From the NCBI GenBank assembly GCA_036260415.1, contig DASZZX010000263.1:1-18129 (forward strand): a DNA stretch of 18,129 nucleotides. Direction: 5' to 3'. A program made the translations under genes and the position numbers. The DNA comes from DASZZX01 sp036260415. GTDB taxonomy: Bacteria; Actinomycetota; Nitriliruptoria; Nitriliruptorales; JAHWKO01. The notes under the pieces are model-generated. The model saw only the letters and a list, made by a program, of their open reading frames with translations, searched no databases and was not told the origin of the DNA. Below, one piece after another: positions 1 to 6,998 of this stretch (the stretch's first letter is position 1; every line of letters begins with the position of its first letter).

Positions 1-210
1 GGTGCCCGCCACGTAGGCGTCACGAGCCAGCCGGGTCTCCTCTCCCGACAGGAACGAGATCAGGTCGAACACCGCCACCAGGACGTACGCCCCGACCGGG
101 ACGTCGGTCAGCGGAGGGTGGAGCGGCTTGCCGGCCCAGCCCCGCAGCCCCTTGAAGGTGCGCCCGCGGAAGCTCAGCGGCGGGGCGAACGAGAACCAGC
201 GCCGTCCCAT
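1..210 (-). CDS. DUF2231-type membrane protein, N-terminal part (runs off window edge)
   Basis: This frame starts at an ATG (208-210) and stays open for 70 codons to the left edge, so only the N-terminus is visible. The residues GKPLHPPLTDVPVGAY followed by a hydrophobic stretch ending in FDLISFL match the start of DUF2231 integral membrane proteins, where an HP-x-L-x-D/P-x-PxG motif leads into the first transmembrane helix. GGGAGGA lies just upstream of the ATG (about 213-219 on the plus strand, reversed) and supports this start. The gene is divergent from the amidase. DUF2231 proteins are sometimes fused or linked to Rieske domains, but nothing of that can be seen here. The function is unknown. 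The family call rests on about 30 residues of motif. Confidence 0.72.
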   Translation of the reverse strand, partial: MGRRWFSFAPPLSFRGRTFKGLRGWAGKPLHPPLTDVPVGAYVLVAVFDLISFLSGEETRLARDAYVAGT

Positions 211-315
211 CCGTCCTCCCGTCGTGGTGCCGCGTCGTCCCGACCGGGACTGTAGCACCAAGAGATGTTGGTGGAAGAACGGCGGCTACGCTCCGGCCCG
301 GTCACAGGGGTCCGG

Positions 316-1731
316 ATGGTGCACGGTCTGACATTCGCGTCGGCGCTCGAACAAGCACGCCTCATCCGCGATCGGGCCGTGTCGTCGCGGGAGCTGGTGG
401 AGCTGTACCTCGCCCGCATCGAGCAGCACGACCCGGAGCTCGGCAGCTACGTGGACGTGATGGCGGAGCAGGCCCAGACGCTGGCCGCGGAGAAGGACGA
501 GCGGACCGCCACCGGAGAGGAACTGCCGCCCTTCCACGGTGTCCCGGTCGCCATCAAGGAACTGGCCCTCCTCGCAGGACGCCGGGCCACGTTCGGCACC
601 GTCTCCATGAAGGATTTCGTCGCGCCCTTCGACGACGAGGTGGTCGCACGGCTGAAGCGCGCGGGGATGGTCCCGTTGGGCAAGACCAACGTGCCCGAAC
701 TCGGCACGCTGCCGACGAGCGAGTCGCTGCTGCTCGGTCCCGCCCGCAACCCCTGGGACCCGCAGCGGACACCGGGCGGCTCCTCCGGAGGAGCGGCCGC
801 CGCGCTCGCCGGTGGGCTGTGCCCGGTCGCGCAGGGCTCCGACGGTGCCGGGTCGTTGCGCATCCCGGCGTCCTGCTGCGGGGTGTACACGCTCAAACCG
901 TCCCGGCACCGGGTCAGCAACGCCCCGCTGTTCATCAGCGACCTCGGCCCCGCCCTGTCGGTGCGTGGGATGCTGACTCGCACGGTGGCGGACACGGCGG
1001 CGTTCCTCGACGTGCTCGCGGGGTACGTGCCGGGTGACCCTTGCAGGCTGCCGGCGCCCGAGCGTCCGTTCGCCGAGCTGGCGACCCGGCCGCCCCCGCG
1101 GCTGCGGGTGGGAGTCCTGAGCTCCAACCCGATCGGCCATCTCTCGGCCGAGACGCGTGCGGCGGTCGACACCGCGACCGCCGCGTTGGAGGAGGTCGGT
1201 CACGAGACGTTCGCCGTCGACGTGGACGTGGGTGACGACGTGATCGAGGCGTTCGAGACCGTGTGGGCCGCCCTGTTCGCCGTGCAGCCGTTCCCGTCCG
1301 ACTCGCTGGAACCGTTCAACCGCTGGCTGGTCGGCCGCGGGCACGGCACCCCGGTCGCCGACGTCATGGCGGCGGAGTGGCGGCTGCGCCTGGTGTCGCG
1401 CGACCTCACCGCCCGTTTCCACGGTGAGTTCGACGTCATGCTCGCCCCCGTGCTGTCGGAACTGCCGCTGCAGGTTGGCGCCTACCGTGACCGCGAGCCC
1501 GAGCTGATCTGGGAGCACCTGAAGACGTACGTGGTCGCGGTCACGCCGCTGGTGAACGCCGCCGGGCTACCCGCGGCAGGACTGCCGCTGCACCACGACG
1601 ACGTGTCGGGCATGCCGGTCGGCGTGCAGCTGGTGGGCCGGCTCGCCGAGGAAGCGACCCTGCTGCAGGTCAGCGCCCAGCTGGAGCAGGTGCGTCCGTG
1701 GGTGCAGCGCCGCCCACCCGGGCTGGGTTGA
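316..1731 (+). CDS. Amidase-signature family hydrolase
   Basis: This is an amidase-signature (AS) enzyme that hydrolyses a C-N amide bond, probably cytoplasmic since no signal peptide is seen. The complete Ser-cisSer-Lys triad is visible: Lys81 (in PVAIKE), Ser156 (first Ser of GGSSGG) and nucleophile Ser180 (in DGAGSLRIP). The 24-residue spacing of the two serines equals that of the family. At 471 residues it has normal length for a stand-alone AS amidase. I chose the ATG at 316 because AGGGG sits five bases before it and the protein then begins like typical amidases. An in-frame ATG at 265 would add 17 residues with no recognisable Shine-Dalgarno. It is not obviously GatA, as no gatB or gatC is nearby. 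The substrate (aliphatic amide, aryl amide or carbamate) cannot be told. The gene is convergent with the aldehyde dehydrogenase. Confidence 0.9.
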   Translation: MVHGLTFASALEQARLIRDRAVSSRELVELYLARIEQHDPELGSYVDVMAEQAQTLAAEKDERTATGEELPPFHGVPVAIKELALLAGRRATFGTVSMKDFVAPFDDEVVARLKRAGMVPLGKTNVPELGTLPTSESLLLGPARNPWDPQRTPGGSSGGAAAALAGGLCPVAQGSDGAGSLRIPASCCGVYTLKPSRHRVSNAPLFISDLGPALSVRGMLTRTVADTAAFLDVLAGYVPGDPCRLPAPERPFAELATRPPPRLRVGVLSSNPIGHLSAETRAAVDTATAALEEVGHETFAVDVDVGDDVIEAFETVWAALFAVQPFPSDSLEPFNRWLVGRGHGTPVADVMAAEWRLRLVSRDLTARFHGEFDVMLAPVLSELPLQVGAYRDREPELIWEHLKTYVVAVTPLVNAAGLPAAGLPLHHDDVSGMPVGVQLVGRLAEEATLLQVSAQLEQVRPWVQRRPPGLG

Positions 1732-1736
1732 CCGAC

Positions 1737-1774
1737 CGGGACCCTGCCCGCCCGGCGGTGACCGGACGGTCCCG
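1737..1774. terminator. Possible bidirectional terminator between convergent genes
   Basis: The 51-base gap between the amidase stop and the dehydrogenase stop contains an inverted repeat, CGGGACC (1737-1743) and GGTCCCG (1768-1774). The 24-base loop can fold further (GCCC/GGC). No T-run follows, which is usual in very GC-rich genomes. The position is right for a shared terminator, but the long loop makes it weak. Confidence 0.3.
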
Positions 1775-1782
1775 CGGTCCGC

Positions 1783-3186
1783 TCACTCGACGGTCGTGCC
1801 TCGGGACGCAGCCGGTCGGTTCACCCACACCGTCTTGACGTCGGTGAACTCGCGCGCCCCCTCGCGCGCCAGCTCACGCCCATACCCCGAATCCTTCACC
1901 CCGCCGAAGGGCAGACGGGGGTCGGATCTCACCACCTCGTTGACGAATACGATCCCGGCCTCGATCAGGCCTGCCAGCCGCTCGCCCCGGTCGAGGTCGG
2001 CGGTCCACACCGCCGCTCCCAGCCCGAAGTGTGACGCGTTGGTCAGGGCGAGTGCGGCCTCCTCACTCTCGGCGCCCATGACCGCGGCGACCGGGCCGAA
2101 CACCTCCTCCGAGGCGGCCGGGGCCTCGGCGTTGACGTCGCGGATGATGGTGGGCGCGTAGTAGAAGCCCGGCCTGTCCAGCGGCTCCCCGCCGAGGACC
2201 AGCGTCCCGCCGTCACGGTGCTCGAGGGTGCGCTGGACCTGATCGTGCACGGCGTCGCGGAGATCGCCGCGCGCCAGCGGGCCCACATCGGTGCCGGGGT
2301 CCATCGGATCGCCGACGGTGAGCGCTTCGACGTTGGCGCGGAAGCGGTCCAGGAAGTCGTCGAGGACCTCGTGCAGCACGATGATGCGCTTGGCGTTGAT
2401 GCAGCTCTGTCCCGAGTTGAGGTAGCGGCTGCTGCAGGCCGCTTCGGCGGCCCGGTAAAGGTCGGCGTCCTCCAGCACGACCAGCGGGTCGGAACCACCC
2501 AGCTCGAGCACGGTCTTCTTGAGATGCCGGCCGGCCGTCTCGGCCACCGCCCGGCCGGCCCGGTCGCTGCCGGTCAGCGTGACGCCACGGATGCGCCGGT
2601 CGCCCATCACCTCGGCTGCCTTGTCGTGGCCGATCACCAGCGTCTGGAAGCCGCCCTCGGGCAGGCCGGCCTGGGCGAGCACCTCCTCGATCGCGAGGCC
2701 GCACCCGGTCGTGTTGGCCGAGTGCTTCAGCAGCCCGACGTTGCCGGCGGCGAGGTTGGGCACTGCGAAGCGGAAAGCCTGCCAGAACGGGAAGTTCCAC
2801 GGCATGATCGCGAAGATGGGGCCCAGCGGGTCGAACCGTACGTACGAGCGGTGAGCGTCGGTGTCGATCACCTCCGGCTCGAGGTAACCGGCGGCGGCCT
2901 CGACGTAGTGCCGGCACAGCCAGGCGCACTTCTCGAGTTCGGACCGTGCCGCCGTCATCGGCTTGCCCATCTCGCGTGTGATCAGCTCCGCCAGCTCGTC
3001 GCGTCGCTTGTCGAGCACGTCGGCGGCCCTCGCGAGCACCTGCACGCGCTGCTGGACGCCGCGGTGGCGCCAGTCGTCCACCCAGCACTCGAAGGCTCTG
3101 GCCAGCTTCCAGGTGATGGCGTCGTCGCCGTGCTCGTCGTAGGTCTCGAGCTGGTCGCCGGTCGCGGGGTTGACGGTGGTGATCAC
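1783..3186 (-). CDS. gabD: NAD(P)-dependent succinate-semialdehyde dehydrogenase (Sad/GabD1 type)
   Basis: An aldehyde dehydrogenase superfamily enzyme that most likely oxidises succinate semialdehyde to succinate (the end of the GABA shunt). The protein starts VITTVNPATGD and ends in an FGGVKDSGYGRE segment and KTVWV, closely resembling E. coli Sad (YneI) and M. tuberculosis GabD1. The general base Glu228 (in VLELGGSD) and nucleophile Cys262 (in NSGQSCIN) are present, with the 34-residue spacing normal for the family. MPWNFPFWQ and the cofactor-binding region are intact. I chose GTG at 3186 because GGAGGG lies six bases upstream and the product then begins exactly where homologues do, giving 467 residues. 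An ATG at 3213 and a GTG or ATG at 3240 would add unrelated residues. Substrate is inferred from family; other short-chain semialdehydes are possible. The gene is divergent from hemE across 196 bases. Confidence 0.9.
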   Translation of the reverse strand: MITTVNPATGDQLETYDEHGDDAITWKLARAFECWVDDWRHRGVQQRVQVLARAADVLDKRRDELAELITREMGKPMTAARSELEKCAWLCRHYVEAAAGYLEPEVIDTDAHRSYVRFDPLGPIFAIMPWNFPFWQAFRFAVPNLAAGNVGLLKHSANTTGCGLAIEEVLAQAGLPEGGFQTLVIGHDKAAEVMGDRRIRGVTLTGSDRAGRAVAETAGRHLKKTVLELGGSDPLVVLEDADLYRAAEAACSSRYLNSGQSCINAKRIIVLHEVLDDFLDRFRANVEALTVGDPMDPGTDVGPLARGDLRDAVHDQVQRTLEHRDGGTLVLGGEPLDRPGFYYAPTIIRDVNAEAPAASEEVFGPVAAVMGAESEEAALALTNASHFGLGAAVWTADLDRGERLAGLIEAGIVFVNEVVRSDPRLPFGGVKDSGYGRELAREGAREFTDVKTVWVNRPAASRGTTVE

Positions 3187-3382
3187 GGCTGGCCCTCCGC
3201 TCGCTCGTCCCATCCAACGCCCGGGGGAGTGGACGCTCAAACCGTGGACGCCCGCCTTCGGTCAGCAGGCGCCACGGGACGGACGCCCGGCGCGTCCGTG
3301 CGGCGACGTTCGACCGTGACGCCGGTTGGCGTGCTGGTCCCACGTGCGGCACCGTACGCCCCCAACCCGGCCGGGAGCGCCC
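3187..3382. promoter_or_regulatory. Divergent intergenic region (dehydrogenase / hemE)
   Basis: The 196 bases between two divergent starts must hold the promoters of both transcripts. Each gene has its own Shine-Dalgarno at the edge: GGAGGG for the dehydrogenase and GGGAG at 3373-3377 for hemE. I could not pick a convincing -35/-10 pair or operator. Frames that stay open across this region lack family features and are treated as GC-driven noise. Confidence 0.4.
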
Positions 3383-4441
3383 GTGACCGACGCCGAGTTC
3401 CTCGCCGCCTGCCGCGGCGAGCCTCACGACCGCGTGCCCGTGTGGTTCATGCGGCAGGCGGGCCGGTCCCTGCCCGAGTACCGCGCGGTGCGGGCGCGGC
3501 ACTCGATGCGCGAGATCATCACCACGCCGGAGCTTGCCGCCGAGGTGACCCTGCAGCCGACACGCCGGTACGCGGTCGACGCGGCGATCCTGTTCTCCGA
3601 CATCGTCACCCCCCTGGCGGCCGTGGGGGTCGATCTGGACATCGACCCGGGTGTCGGCCCGGTGGTCGCCGAGCCCTTCCGGCGGCCGGCTGACGTGGAA
3701 CGCCTGCGTCCGCTGGAACCCGACGAGGACATCGCGTACGTCCTGGACACCGTGCGCACCCTCGTGGACCAGCTCGCGGTCCCGCTGATCTGCTTCGCCG
3801 GCGCCCCGTTCACGCTCGCCAGCTACCTGGTCGAGGGCGGACCCTCCAAGAGCCACGCACGCACCAAAGCGCTGATGTTCCAGGACCCGGCCACCTGGCA
3901 CGCGCTGCTCGACCGGCTCGCCGAGATCGGACTGGCCTCGCTGCGCGCTCAGGTCGAGGCGGGAGCCGCCGCCGTCCAGCTGTTCGACTCCTGGGCCGGC
4001 GCGCTGACGCCAGACGACTACGAGACCTCCGTGCTGCCGGCGACCCGTCGTGTGCTGCACGGGCTCGACGACCTGGATGTCCCACGCATCCACTTCGGGG
4101 TCGGCACGGGGGAGCTGCTGCCGCTGATGGCCGCGGCCGGCGCGGACGTGGTGGGCGTCGACTGGCGGGTGCCGCTCGACGTTGCGCGCCGGCGGCTGGC
4201 AGGTCACCGGGTCGCCGTGCAGGGCAACCTCGACCCCGCCCACTGCCTGGCCCCGTGGGCCGTGGTCGAGACCAAGGTGCGCGACGTGCTGCGCCGGTCG
4301 GAGGGGGCCCCCGGCTACGTGTTCAACCTCGGGCACGGGGTCCTGCCCGACACCGACCCCGCCGTGCTCACCCGCATGGTGGACCTGGTCCACGCCGAAG
4401 GCCTGGTCCTCGACCCGGTCGGCGGAGGAGCGCGGCGATGA
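3383..4441 (+). CDS. hemE: Uroporphyrinogen decarboxylase
   Basis: Converts uroporphyrinogen III to coproporphyrinogen III by four decarboxylations; a soluble cytoplasmic enzyme. Both family signatures are present: VWFMRQAGRSLPEYR near the N-terminus (Arg24 and Arg28 correspond to the substrate-carboxylate arginines) and CFAGAPFTLASYL in the middle. Asp73 in LFSDI is the conserved pyrrole-binding aspartate, and the C-terminal NLGHGV supplies the conserved histidine. GTG at 3383 has GGGAG five bases upstream and gives 352 residues, the usual family length; the in-frame ATG at 3326 would add 19 atypical residues. The stop overlaps the hemG start (ATGA), so the two are translationally coupled. 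Confidence 0.97.
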   Translation: MTDAEFLAACRGEPHDRVPVWFMRQAGRSLPEYRAVRARHSMREIITTPELAAEVTLQPTRRYAVDAAILFSDIVTPLAAVGVDLDIDPGVGPVVAEPFRRPADVERLRPLEPDEDIAYVLDTVRTLVDQLAVPLICFAGAPFTLASYLVEGGPSKSHARTKALMFQDPATWHALLDRLAEIGLASLRAQVEAGAAAVQLFDSWAGALTPDDYETSVLPATRRVLHGLDDLDVPRIHFGVGTGELLPLMAAAGADVVGVDWRVPLDVARRRLAGHRVAVQGNLDPAHCLAPWAVVETKVRDVLRRSEGAPGYVFNLGHGVLPDTDPAVLTRMVDLVHAEGLVLDPVGGGARR

Positions 4442-5835
4442 GCGCACGGGTGGCGGTGGTCGGGGGCGGCATCACCGGGCTCACGGCCGCGCGGACCTTG
4501 CGCACGGCCGCCGACCCGGCCGCGGTGACGCTGGTCGAGGCGACCGGGCGGCTCGGAGGGAAGGTGCACACGCAGACGCTGGACGGCCTCACCGTCGACA
4601 CCGGGGCCGACGCGTTCCTGGCGCGCACCCCCGAGGGCGTGCGCCTGTGCCGCGAGCTCGGCCTCGCCAGGCGGCTGGTCGCACCCGCCACCACGGAGGT
4701 CAGCGTGCGCTGGGACGGCCGCCTGCACCCGCTGCCCCAGGGTCTGGTCCTCGGCGCGCCGACCCGGCTCACACCTCTGTTGCGGTCGTCGCTGCTCTCC
4801 ACCGCAGGTGCCGCCCGGGCGGCGCTCGACCTGGTGCTCCCCCGCGTGCTGGATCCCGACCACGAGACGGTGGCCGACCTGATCGGGTACCGCTTCGGCA
4901 CGCAGGTGCTGGAACGGCTGGTCGATCCGCTCATGGCCGGCATCTACGCCGGCGACCCGCACCGGCTCGGTGCGGCCGACGCCACGCCACCGCTGGCGGA
5001 GGCGGCTCGCCAGTCCCGCAGCCTCCTGCGTGGTCTGCGCCGCCGTCCGCAGGAGCCGGCGCCCCTGTTCCTGACGCTGGAGGGCGGCATGGGGCATCTG
5101 GTCGACGCCCTCGCCGCGGCACCGGAGATGGAGGTGCGCCTGGCCGACCCTGTGCGCCTGGTAGAAGCGACCGACGGTGGCTACCGGCTTCGGCTCGCGT
5201 CGGGCGACGTGCTGGACGTCGACGGGGTCATCCTGGCCGTGCCGGCCTTCGCCGCCGCGTCCCTGCTGCGTGAGCTGGCCCCCGACGCCGCGGCGGCGCT
5301 GCGCCAGATCGCCTACGCATCGGCGGCGACGGTCGTGCTCGTGTACCCGGCCGGCAGCGGGCGTCTGCGCGGCAGCGGGCTGCTGGTGCCCCGCGCCGAG
5401 CGGACGCTGGTGAAAGCGGCCAGCTGGGTGTCTTCCAAGTGGCCGGAGCGGGCACCCGGCGACCAGATGGTGGTGCGCGCGTCGATCGGTCGCCACGGTG
5501 ACCGTGACGCTCTGGAGCGGAGCGACCGCGAGCTGGCGGACGTGGCGCACCGCGAGCTGTCCGAGGTGATCCGACTGGGGAGCCGGCCGGACGCCTGGCT
5601 GGTCACCCGCTGGGAGCGTTCGCTGCCCCAGTACCTCGTCGGTCACCGCGACCTGGTCAGACGGATCCGAGGGGGGCTGGCGCACCTGCCGGGGGTGACC
5701 GTCGCCGGCGCGGCGTACGACGGCATCGGTATCACAGCCTGCGTCCGGCAGGGTCAGGAGGCCGCCTGGCAGGTCAGTGCGGTGCTGCACCTCACCCCGA
5801 CAGGCCCAGCGTCGCGGCGACCTCGCGCGTCGTGA
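4438..5835 (+). CDS. hemG: Protoporphyrinogen/coproporphyrinogen III oxidase (HemG/HemY, CgoX type)
   Basis: An FAD-dependent, oxygen-using oxidase of the HemY family. In actinobacteria these normally oxidise coproporphyrinogen III to coproporphyrin III (the CgoX reaction). The Rossmann motif VVGGGITG at residues 7-14 is followed by LVEATGRLGGKV (32-43), with Glu34 as the ribose-binding acid. The C-terminus carries the second FAD motif, AGAAYDGIGI followed by a conserved Cys-x-x-x-G segment. The 465-residue length is normal. The ATG overlaps the hemE stop by four bases, so the start is secure. No hemQ or hemH follows, because the next gene is convergent. The last 44 bases overlap antiparallel with the end of the acyl-CoA dehydrogenase gene. 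Protoporphyrinogen oxidase activity is the alternative, but lineage makes the coproporphyrin route likelier. Confidence 0.94.
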   Translation: MSARVAVVGGGITGLTAARTLRTAADPAAVTLVEATGRLGGKVHTQTLDGLTVDTGADAFLARTPEGVRLCRELGLARRLVAPATTEVSVRWDGRLHPLPQGLVLGAPTRLTPLLRSSLLSTAGAARAALDLVLPRVLDPDHETVADLIGYRFGTQVLERLVDPLMAGIYAGDPHRLGAADATPPLAEAARQSRSLLRGLRRRPQEPAPLFLTLEGGMGHLVDALAAAPEMEVRLADPVRLVEATDGGYRLRLASGDVLDVDGVILAVPAFAAASLLRELAPDAAAALRQIAYASAATVVLVYPAGSGRLRGSGLLVPRAERTLVKAASWVSSKWPERAPGDQMVVRASIGRHGDRDALERSDRELADVAHRELSEVIRLGSRPDAWLVTRWERSLPQYLVGHRDLVRRIRGGLAHLPGVTVAGAAYDGIGITACVRQGQEAAWQVSAVLHLTPTGPASRRPRAS

Positions 5836-6991
5836 TCTCCTGCGGCCCGCCCGCGAGCGCACCCATCCAGGCGTCCCGCCACCATCGCTGTGCGGGGAAC
5901 TCCATCACGTACCCGTAGCCACCGTGGACCTGCACCGCCTCGTCGGCGACCTCGCAGGCGGTGCGCTGGGCCACCATGGCGGCCACGGCCGTGACGCGCA
6001 CCAGCTCGTCGGGGTCGACCCGTCCACCGCCGCGGTGCGCCACGTGCAGACGCAGCGCGTGCTCGGCCAGCGCCTTCCCGCTGGCGATCGCGGTGGCCAG
6101 GTCGGCGAACCGGTGTCGCCACACCTGGAAGCGCGCGACTGGTCGGCCGAACGCCTGCCGCTGCTGCGCGTACGCGATGGCGCCCTCCAGGGCGACCTCC
6201 GCCGCGGCGACCGCCCCGAGGGAGCTGGCGAGCCGCTCCCACGCGGTCACCCGCGCCAGCGCACGGTCGGCGCCGTCGACCTCGCCGAGCACGGCGTCCT
6301 CCGGGACGGCAACGCGGTCGAACACCATGTGCGCGGTGTGGGCGCTGCGCCACCCCAAGGTCCTGAGCCGGCGGCGGGTGATCCCGGGTGCGTCGGTGTC
6401 CACCACGAACAGTGTCACGCCGCCGGCACCCGTCCGGGCCGCGACCACCACCCAGTCGCACCACGCGCCGTTGGTGACCGGGGACTTGCGTCCGTCCAGC
6501 AGCCACCCGGTGGAGATGCGCTGCGCGCGCGTGGCGATGGCCTCGAGGTCGCGCCCCACGCCCGGCTCCGCGATCGCGACCGCGCCGAGCCGCTGGCCGC
6601 TCACGCCCGGTTCGAGGTAGCGCTGCTTCTGCGCGTCGGTCCCCGCGACGTCCACGTGCAGCAACGCGCGCTGCGCGTGGGCGGCGAGGTCGGCGGCGAG
6701 CCCCCCGCTCGCGGCCCGGCCAAGCTCCTGCACCCAGACCGCCTCCGCGAGGAGGTCGGGCCCTGACCCGCCCCACCGCTCGGCGAACTTCAAGCCGAAC
6801 AGGCCCGCGTCGCCCACCGTGGCGAACAGGCCGCGGGGGAAGTCCTCCGCGCGCTCCCACGCCTCGACGTTCGGGCTGATCTCGCGGGCCACGAAGGTGC
6901 GGGCCATCGCGCGCAGAGCGTCGTGCTCGTCGCCGAACAGCGGTAGCCGCGTCCCGGCCCCTCCGTCCGCGGACGTGCGCGACGGCGTCAC
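5792..6991 (-). CDS. Acyl-CoA dehydrogenase, subunit with degenerate N-terminal FAD contacts
   Basis: A member of the acyl-CoA dehydrogenase family (FAD, alpha-beta desaturation of acyl-CoA; electrons to ETF), 399 residues. The C-terminal half is canonical: RQAFGRPVARFQ (278-289, matching MCAD Arg281/Phe284/Gln292) and QVHGGYGY (354-361). The middle-domain contacts are altered: TEPxxGSD reads AEPGVGRD (141-148; Thr to Ala, Ser to Arg) and the K-x-W/F-I-T-N motif reads KSPVTN with Pro171 in place of the aromatic. The end motif is AGGPQEI rather than YEG, so a catalytic base, if any, would be Glu252 in the helix-G position (WERL), as in isovaleryl-CoA dehydrogenase. GTG at 6991 is seven bases after the upstream gene's stop, with GAGGG overlapping that stop, so the pair is one translationally coupled operon. 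Substrate unknown; see the partner gene for the heteromer inference. Confidence 0.9.
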   Translation of the reverse strand: MTPSRTSADGGAGTRLPLFGDEHDALRAMARTFVAREISPNVEAWERAEDFPRGLFATVGDAGLFGLKFAERWGGSGPDLLAEAVWVQELGRAASGGLAADLAAHAQRALLHVDVAGTDAQKQRYLEPGVSGQRLGAVAIAEPGVGRDLEAIATRAQRISTGWLLDGRKSPVTNGAWCDWVVVAARTGAGGVTLFVVDTDAPGITRRRLRTLGWRSAHTAHMVFDRVAVPEDAVLGEVDGADRALARVTAWERLASSLGAVAAAEVALEGAIAYAQQRQAFGRPVARFQVWRHRFADLATAIASGKALAEHALRLHVAHRGGGRVDPDELVRVTAVAAMVAQRTACEVADEAVQVHGGYGYVMEFPAQRWWRDAWMGALAGGPQEITTREVAATLGLSG

Positions 6992-6998
6992 GCGGCCC

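Noticed and set aside
2218..3693. A 491-codon plus-strand open frame antisense to the dehydrogenase gene and entering hemE out of frame.
   Set aside because: Low-complexity composition and no domain, and it conflicts with two genes whose catalytic residues are intact.
2213..4447. A 744-codon minus-strand open frame running opposite hemE and across the dehydrogenase gene in another frame.
   Set aside because: It is Arg/Gly/His-rich with no family motifs and covers two well-supported genes. Such frames are expected where third positions are nearly all G or C.
4315..5862. A 515-codon minus-strand open frame opposite hemG.
   Set aside because: Its composition is rich in Gln, Arg and His, typical of antisense translation of GC-rich genes, and it has no recognisable motif or Shine-Dalgarno.
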